A DNA stretch of 64,000 nt from Polytrichum commune (taxonomy: Eukaryota; Streptophyta; Polytrichopsida; Polytrichales; Polytrichaceae), in assembly GCA_950295325.1 (NCBI GenBank), contig OX485805.1, forward strand, positions 23,793,501 to 23,857,500. The letters run 5' to 3'. The notes beneath the pieces were generated by a model. That model did no database searches. It saw nothing but the letters and a program-made list of their open reading frames with translations, and was not told where the DNA came from. Position numbers and translations under genes: made by a program. Numbering within the stretch: the stretch's first letter is position 1; each line of letters begins with the position of its first letter. Below, in pieces: positions 58,501 through 64,000 of the stretch.

Positions 58501-60024
58501 TTTTTTTTCCGAATTTGGAGACTATGGTTCCAGAATGGAGATCATGGGGTGTTGGGAAACTCACAGAAATTGGTTGAGGCTAAAAATTTTGTGAGCCTAC
58601 AATGCTTTTTGGATATCCAATTATCGTGTCATTTTGTGGTTCTTTTAATTTGTCATTTCAGAGACAGGTACCCAGAGTTAGCTGTTCCACTTCATTTGAC
58701 GGGCAGTGACTCATGTGAGGTGTTCTTTTCAAGAATCGGGGGCATGAATGGGCATGAGCGTGCATATGACTTCCACGAATTAGTGAACACCGCCAACACC
58801 CTAAACCATATTTATGCTGTGGAATACGGGAAGAATGGTTTAGGATTCAAAAAACAACATAACAAGATGGAGAATGTTTGGGAAACACTTCACAAGCTTC
58901 AACTTGGAGAAGAGCGATGCAATTTGGGCGACTACAGCTTAATATCTTCAAATGTTGAGGTAATAAGTGCGCTAAAGGAGGGATTGAAGGAGGCCCACGC
59001 ATTGTTCAGGCCTCTTAACATGGCTCCAAGTCCTCAATGCCCAGCAAAAAAAAAAGTTTGGTATGAGAAGCCATGGGTAATTGAAAGAGCCGACCCAAAA
59101 AGCTTTGCATACAAACCTAGTTTGAGGCCGGTGTCGGGGGAGGATGGCGACTCAGAGGTGTTGCGAGACCGGTTGCATACAGAAGTGTTGGCCTCCGTGG
59201 GTACTGTAGAAGACCCCCAGATGAGGGATTCCATGGAAGAGGAGGTCGTGGACGATGGTTTGCAACACACCATCTTATTGGAAGAAGAGACACGTGATGT
59301 CATAACGATACTACTTAACCAAGCGGAGAATCAAGTGACACTTGTGCAGGGAGTCGGGAAGATAATGCCAACCGTGGAAGTTGGTGGCCATTCTATTTAC
59401 AAGTCGACACTTGTATCACAATTGAATGGTAATGTTTTTCTATCCAAAGATAGATTGGCGAGAATTAAACATAGCATTCAATTCAATAACCATGATAATT
59501 GTCTTCAAGCAGGATCTTCATGTGGGTCAAGTCTGTTATGCATAGGATCAGACTGTGGGGTGCATTTTGTCCAACGAAGCACGACAAGGCTATCATCAAC
59601 TGTAAGATCCGCTGTCAAACGAACAAGGGGGCGTTCAAGTATTGTTAATAAAGCTGGAAATGCTACTAACATATTGAACGGAGTAGATGAGGGGTCATGG
59701 TGGGTGGGCAGGGTACAAGCTATGCAGCGTCGCAATGGGAAACAATATGGGATATTGAGGCAGGCGGTTGACCTCCTTGCCCGAACAGAGGATTCAGGGA
59801 GGAGAAATCCTAACAATCCTCATATTGAAGTAATGTTGCAATATTATAGAAAACATCCTGGCCGTGATAAGTTTAAATATGATCACACAGATAGCCAATG
59901 GATTGATATAGATTGTGTTATATCTACTGTGACCATGAGCTACAATTCTACAAACGAAGTATACACTCTAGATAGGAATGATTCAGAGCAGTTGTCCAAG
60001 TTTGTGACAGATCGAAGTATATAG
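55549..60024 (+). CDS. Large putative DDE transposase-like protein, superfamily not assigned
   Basis: Intact intronless ORF of 1,491 codons. Residues 1-80 form a small domain (ETYASLRVRLEEKSALEWPF), possibly ubiquitin-like. Two zinc fingers of one layout follow: C193-x2-C196...H223-x5-H229 and C307-x2-C310...H330-x5-H336, BED-like. A third Cys-rich patch is FNLACSMCSAI. The catalytic-looking core has VILAEDETKVKGRVAWEP (D696), GHASDGDSRRRQL (D815), HDQDYLHNGKKLINPLL and GSDSCEVFFSRIGG (E1057). The long helical insert before the last Glu is typical of P-, hAT- and related transposases with an interrupted RNase H fold. The C-terminal domain has SWWVGRVQAMQRR, RQAVDLLAR and KFKYDHTDSQWIDIDCVIS (about 1,384-1,456). 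It is unbroken amid decayed elements, so it is either a very recent transposon or a domesticated gene. Start: first ATG after an in-frame TGA. Alternative: a host nuclear protein of transposon origin. Confidence 0.65.
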   Translation: MAIQIKMWTMEGEFAVPQYFSKVKVLEEETYASLRVRLEEKSALEWPFQFWDNEDKCRIRQKMEGLNDVVSDVYVLPLQCEVQEAPKRRRLDDGTHVADCSLQEMADFPEIEEDVENHLVEPLGSSRVTGSTGITEALEHQLDSTLIPKDIWERYLEHAEKMKRDLKCHSLEDNRWVLKSWDFNGNGVVKIFCIECRKEIGGDSGKHDKTSIQNLFNNFKAKHLMSTNHVKNWCVKNDVPYADHPQSATPKGKPVHLTPEMHQKLIDEGVAIMEEVNNSLDAAHKPFTVLGTFKESAPKSFWMKVKCFYCRDLLCLCPPKKNLEWNLQHHLASAKHLHAVEQSLVVSNRPTAILSGRRGRPSLSSGVSVHSNQPGLGRWWKIGSATTDMEGGEASNFDKDSRLRLMCWGFRGPTYKYSGVLYSVRELLDDPHVGGVWYAEPHLATCVNVNGKYININGTFRHMSCLRVDPSGSGFFNLACSMCSAIPLENDFKKRVLREEHNLDKRGTRSTGGGRRIGYLQIFELAKHSRELSRKLKSEKFLHLAARARIVQLKVKRPTLRELAREASSEHNVTKFCTSIINAHRSGAFGGKPALWNFLSDVAQNLNRDARGNRYSENTKCLGEIMKVYGGRRMIDIFSLNFAGPSYSQVKRDLSKGVQFIPGEHAEIFAAVAQIYKDAKAAHNIMGPVPVILAEDETKVKGRVAWEPKWDTLAGFCGPLENHVCVSGFRPVVGCGEDGYRQMVDSFTTNTKGSFARVVVVNPLHEKLPRLVLVACCTCNCFKSAWIRNQWEVIDKLWEKDCLAAVGPIVGHASDGDSRRRQLMLADFKSIVGNRLDIGWEGWMFSASLDENGDAKGLHDQDYLHNGKKLINPLLSAARILQLGGDLCLHSHIELVFQQFESDEHGLKMEDVDRKDRQNWGAAQRLCQARVRSCLARMRDGDYPRRERTLGTEYYLEICANYIDIFCSPRLDLRSRIVLCGKVSFFFRIWRLWFQNGDHGVLGNSQKLVEAKNFVSLQCFLDIQLSCHFVVLLICHFRDRYPELAVPLHLTGSDSCEVFFSRIGGMNGHERAYDFHELVNTANTLNHIYAVEYGKNGLGFKKQHNKMENVWETLHKLQLGEERCNLGDYSLISSNVEVISALKEGLKEAHALFRPLNMAPSPQCPAKKKVWYEKPWVIERADPKSFAYKPSLRPVSGEDGDSEVLRDRLHTEVLASVGTVEDPQMRDSMEEEVVDDGLQHTILLEEETRDVITILLNQAENQVTLVQGVGKIMPTVEVGGHSIYKSTLVSQLNGNVFLSKDRLARIKHSIQFNNHDNCLQAGSSCGSSLLCIGSDCGVHFVQRSTTRLSSTVRSAVKRTRGRSSIVNKAGNATNILNGVDEGSWWVGRVQAMQRRNGKQYGILRQAVDLLARTEDSGRRNPNNPHIEVMLQYYRKHPGRDKFKYDHTDSQWIDIDCVISTVTMSYNSTNEVYTLDRNDSEQLSKFVTDRSI

Positions 60025-60293
60025 GATTTAGTACCAAGCTTGGATCATCTTCGACTGCTTCACACAATGTAAGTATTCAACCTTACATCATGTTAGAGTT
60101 TAAATATTGTCATTTCTTAAGAAAAATTATATGATTGTTGAAATGTTATATAAAATGGATGTTTAGGTATTTTGAATTCAAGGTTTTTGTATGTTCACTA
60201 CAATGCATTAAACCCTAAATGCCGAACATTGGATTAAGGAATTATTGCATTTTAGTGGTGAATTATAACATTTGAATGAATTTATGAATTATT
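60025..60293 (+). other. Candidate intron after the large ORF
   Basis: CACAAT|GTAAGT at 60,068 is a strong donor, and CACCTTCTAG ending near 60,319 a good acceptor. The stop of the large ORF (60,022-60,024) precedes the donor, so the intron would be in the 3' UTR or belong to an alternative transcript. Confidence 0.4.
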
Positions 60294-60656
60294 ATGTTCA
60301 TAAGCACTCACCTTCTAGATGTTGCGCTTGATGTCTTTGGCAACTGGGTGTTGAGTCGATGCCACGCCCAGCGGGAATGGGATCGCGTAGATCCCACATA
60401 CGAGGACCGCACTAGTTTTATGAAGCTTCTTCCCCGTTTGGCCATCATCAACAACTCTGCCAAAGAATTTGTAGGGAGCATAGTGGAATTCGCAGCTTTC
60501 CAACTAAACCCAGTGCCATTCTTCCCGTTTTCTGATAAGTTTGGGTTAGCATTTTGTAAACCGCATGTTGTGTTTGTGAACACATGGACATTTTTCCTAT
60601 GTTTCCACCCTTACCCTATTTGTGGTGTACTTGGGGCTATTTTGTATGCGTTATAA
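60294..60656 (+). CDS. Unrecognised short ORF downstream of the large transposase-like gene
   Basis: 120 codons: LLDVALDVFGNWVLSRCHAQ, then REWDRVDPTYEDRTSFMKLL and PRLAIINNSAKEFVGSIVEF. The codon use looks real up to about residue 80; the hydrophobic end may be read-on. LPRLAIINNSAKEFV faintly resembles the N-D-x-A-E-R-x-V box near the C-terminus of several transposase families. The first codons overlap the presumed acceptor, so the ATG may not be the true start. It may be a second exon of the large gene or a second gene of the same element. Confidence 0.4.
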   Translation: MFISTHLLDVALDVFGNWVLSRCHAQREWDRVDPTYEDRTSFMKLLPRLAIINNSAKEFVGSIVEFAAFQLNPVPFFPFSDKFGLAFCKPHVVFVNTWTFFLCFHPYPICGVLGAILYAL

Positions 60657-63590
60657 CATTGTAACTCCATCCTAAATTATAAATTCTAAACCCGCTTTAC
60701 TATGCTTTGTATTTTTGGTCACTTGCATTGCAATGACCGCTATGGTATTTGTGTTGGCATCTCCTATGTGTTTTCATCATAAAAATGTTTGCAATGGTAT
60801 TACTTTGCTATGGTCTCCTATGTGTTTTCTTCATAACTTTGTTTGCAATGGTATTATTATTTGTACCCTTCTTTGTTTTCATGTTTTCCTTCAACACTCA
60901 TCAATTGCGTTAGGAAGTAGATTAGCTTTTATTACTTAAAAAGAATATAGAGTACAAAAAATTACAGTGACTTGGACAATATAAGTAATGAAAGGGTGCA
61001 AAAAAATGGGCCATTTTTGAATTTTAAGTAATTATAGGGAGGCTTTAATTCAGCCTCTGAAAGTAAATAGCCCCCCAAAAAAAAACCCCCAGCCACACGT
61101 GGTGCACAAAAATGCCTTAGAGTGACCTACCCGTGCATAGACTCATGCTCCAAGAAATTATTCATTCTAATTTTTGTTAGGGTATTTTAGAGAAAGAAGA
61201 AGTAAATTAGCGCATTTTATAGTTACCATATGGTATATAGAAATTACTTATGAACATTTATTAGAGCCTAATGTAGATTTGAGCGAGATACAAAATTTGT
61301 ATCTTGTAAATTTATGCCACGCTACCTTTTCTTGCATTTGTTCTTGCATAAATTGCTAGTGAACTCCCCTAGCTTCTAGTTTTGAAGCATTTTGGATATG
61401 CTTTCAACAAAAATAAGATTTGGAGATAAAAAGTAATCCATATTATGGGTTTGAATTTTGAAGCACTTAGCTTAAAATAGAGAATCTCAAAGTATATTTT
61501 GAAGCTTTGAATTTGAGGCATTGGAAACAACCCATAGCAACTATTAAGTTCTCATAGGAACTAGGGTTGGGTGAGCAAAATTCCTTCATAAGCCACAACT
61601 TGTTAGAATTTCATAAATGGTGTGGACTTTAGAAGTGAACAATTGTGCATTTGGCATGGTAACACTTCCACTTCATATTGTGGAGGCTAAACTAGCATCA
61701 GAGATATAATTGCAAATGCAATTTTGTGCTAAAAATTATTTTCTTGAGGCAAGGACCTCTAAGGATGGGTTAAAAACGTGCAACCCATTACAAAAAAAAT
61801 CCAAGATAAAATGTCAAGGTTTCGACCACATGTCTTGTTAGCCTATTCCTCCTTGTAATGAGTTATGTGGCCTTTCAATGGCTCATGTAATTATGATGCA
61901 ACCTAGAAGATTTCATAATTGTTGGAATTATTCTTGATAAGTTGAAGGTATTTGCATCAACCTTGAAGGATTTGGAGTTTGGCTTTTTGACATGCTCGTT
62001 GTTAAGGGTTGTTCCTTAAAATGGGATTTTAAGAGTTTTTTGATGCATGTGATTTCTTAACTTGCACTCCATCCAACTCTACAAAATATTGTGGGTTGAG
62101 AGAGACATACGTTATCATGAAATAATTGTGGTGACAATTCTTTGAACATGGGTGTTTCATAAGTGAAAGATCTCATAACCTTTGCTCTCTTGCAAGACTT
62201 GACATCTTCAATTCCCCTCAACCAAGCGGAAATAATTTAGATTTGGTCTATGAGTTGTTAATCCTTGGAAACTTGAGATCGCCAAGTTTTTAAATTCGTA
62301 TGATAATGGCTATTTACTTTGACATTTTGGCATGAGCATTTTGATAGCTTTAATTTCATCTTTCTTTTGAGCTGCAAGTAAAGAGAAAGAAGTTTTATAA
62401 TTTTTCAAAATTGAAATTCCCAAGATTCAATTTTTTTGCATTTTGAGAAGTTTTCCAAATCATTTTTAGGTCTTTGTCTTGGTTTTGGTCAAAGACTTAT
62501 GTGTTTTTGCCTTGCACTCTCTGTGTTCAAGATTTTAGTTTGAGCATTTCATTTGAAGACATCAGTTGATGTTCAAAATCGTGCACTAGTGACATCCTCA
62601 AACTCTTTTGAGAGCGAGAGAATTTTTTTGCACGATTACTCTTTTGAAGTTTTGAAGAGGACTTCAAAAATATGTTTGTTGAAACTCCAACATGCAATGA
62701 AGAGGCCAAATAAGTATACAAACTTTTTTCATGTGAATATTAAGTGAATATGAAATTAAGTATAGATTATTTGGAATTGCTTTCTATCATAACATTTAAA
62801 AATTATGCGTGTACTTTATCAATAAAAATATGCATATAATTGTTTCCCCATTAGTGCCTTCCATGTTCGGAGATTTCAAGGTTTAGGGATTTTGCATAGC
62901 TCTGGTGGATTCCAAAATTAAGCTTCCGTTGATCTTGGAATCTAAATTTCAATAGTTTTGAAAACCAAGGTTTTTTACATGTAAAGTCTACATGTTTGAT
63001 GCAGTTCAACATGTAAGCATCCCATATAACATTCAAATAGAGAATATTTTTAAATTGTTTACCTCTTTGGTAGAGGTCTAATTTTCAAAGCATGATATTT
63101 GATGATTTATGGTTTATTTTATTGATTAAAATAATAAAATAAACCTTGAAAGTGCATTCGTGATATGATGCAAGGAAATGATGCTCAAGGAGTGTAAGGC
63201 CCATGTACACTAAGAATCGAGTTGATTGAATACCACCCTTGAGAAAGTGCACATGTGATGTGAAAGCCTATGTGTAAATGCAACTAAGCTAAGATATAGA
63301 GAATTTCAATTCTCCGAGGGATGAATTCGGATTGAAGTTGTTTGTAGAGGTTATTATTACGCTTCTACCACAAATTGAGTTCAAATTGTCCTTGACATCT
63401 CTCCTTGCTACTAGGTTCGTGAAGGATAAATTACAATAAATCACAACAAATCATAGATTTTGTTTCATAAAATCATAAAATCATAAAATGATTCATAAAA
63501 TCATGGGGCCATAGGCAACATGATTTTGGGTCGCACTATCCAATGGATGTGTGGTGTTAGCATGCTATGCATTTTACAGGCCATACTTTG
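60657..63590. other. AT-rich intergenic DNA
   Basis: No gene was recognised. About 60,965-61,070 (AATGGGCCATTTTTGAATTT, then TATAGGGAGGCT) is weakly like 51,560-51,640, and 61,490-61,600 (GAAGCTTTGAATTTGAGGCA, then TAGCAACT) is weakly like 51,110-51,230, both in direct orientation. The order is swapped, so they do not form an LTR pair. Confidence 0.4.
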
Positions 63591-63599
63591 TATGTTTTA

Positions 63600-63890
63600 T
63601 TTGCGATAATATAAGTGTCACATGATTTCCCCTTCAATATGGTCCAAGGTTTGGATTGCCATACCTAAACCATCACAAATATGAGTTTGGAATATTTTGT
63701 ATGCAATATTATATGGGTTAACATATTTCCCCTTCAATATGATCTATGGTTTGGATTGCCCTACCTAAACCATATTCATACAAGCTCTCATATATTGTGT
63801 GCAATAATATGAATGTTTTAAGATTTCCCCTTCAACTTGGCGTAAGGTTTGGATTGCTCACCCTAAACAATCACAAATATGAGTTATTAA
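63600..63890 (+). repeat. Three tandem units of about 97 bp
   Basis: Each unit has ATTTCCCCTTCAATATGGTC or a variant, GGTTTGGATTGCC and ACCTAAACCAT, and a GCAATAATAT-like head. GGTTTGG...CCTAAACC in the middle can form a short hairpin. The array may go on past 63,890 but fades. Confidence 0.75.
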
Positions 63891-64000
63891 TGGGGTTCTT
63901 GGTCTAAACACCCGCTTCAAAGTGTTCGCATCTTACAACTTTCACCAATCTGTGTTCCATTTATCCTTGTTCTTATTTCTGTGAATGTCTCAAAATGCCC

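Noticed and set aside
51100-61600. LTR pair or terminal repeats flanking the 1,491-codon ORF
   Set aside because: Two weak matches are found, but in swapped order and direct orientation, which fits neither LTRs nor TIRs; the similarity is low and AT-rich.

Overview
The window looks like gene-poor nuclear DNA of a land plant. It has one intact host-type gene, fragments of a plant sialidase-like gene with real introns, and dense nested transposons (hAT, Ty1/copia, PIF/Harbinger, a Mutator-like element, LINE remnants). The large repeat load and a transposon-borne DNA-methylase-like gene fit a seedless plant (fern, lycophyte or bryophyte), but that placement is an inference. All calls come from reading the sequence; no database was searched.

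Left third (1-26.3 kb). A LINE reverse-transcriptase relic lies near 1.3-1.9 kb. A degenerate 260-360 bp tandem array (5.4-7.2 kb) leads up to an intact intronless TPR-SET gene (7,662-9,953). Small DNA transposons follow: an AT-rich MITE, a foldback element and hAT-type MITEs. The 3' exons of a plant BNR/Asp-box sialidase-like gene (16.6-18.2 kb, minus) are interrupted by a 1,117-bp hAT element with a perfect 8-bp target duplication; the coding frame closes exactly when it is removed. A larger hAT element follows (about 20.8-24.9 kb), whose 743-codon transposase is broken by one TAA. Both hAT elements carry, just downstream of the transposase coding end, a 52-55 nt sequence that folds like a minimal tRNA (acceptor stem, one hairpin, T arm), with compensating base changes between the copies.

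Middle (26.3-50.2 kb). A young Ty1/copia deletion derivative (26,325-29,700, TSD CGTTG) stands beside a 20.1-kb PIF/Harbinger composite (30,016-50,152, TSD TTA). The Harbinger element has a two-exon transposase on plus and a Myb/trihelix ORF on minus. An 11.8-kb Mutator-like element (35,669-47,504, 10-bp TSD) sits inside the Myb ORF and splits it into halves now 12 kb apart. That insertion carries about 35 copies of a 139-bp satellite with a covarying palindrome in each unit, a large inverted repeat centred near 43,581, and a decayed four-exon gene resembling a beta-class N4/N6 DNA methyltransferase.

Right third (50.2-64 kb). The main feature is an intact 1,491-codon intronless ORF (55,549-60,024): two tandem CxxC/HxxxxxH zinc fingers, a DDE-like RNase-H-fold region and a distinctive C-terminal domain. 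It is probably a transposase, or a domesticated one, of a superfamily I cannot name. A short ORF follows across a candidate intron. The rest is AT-rich repeat-derived DNA with no recognised gene.

No operon-like cooperation is visible. The relationships are nesting relationships: host exon > hAT; Harbinger > Mutator-like element > satellite plus methyltransferase.
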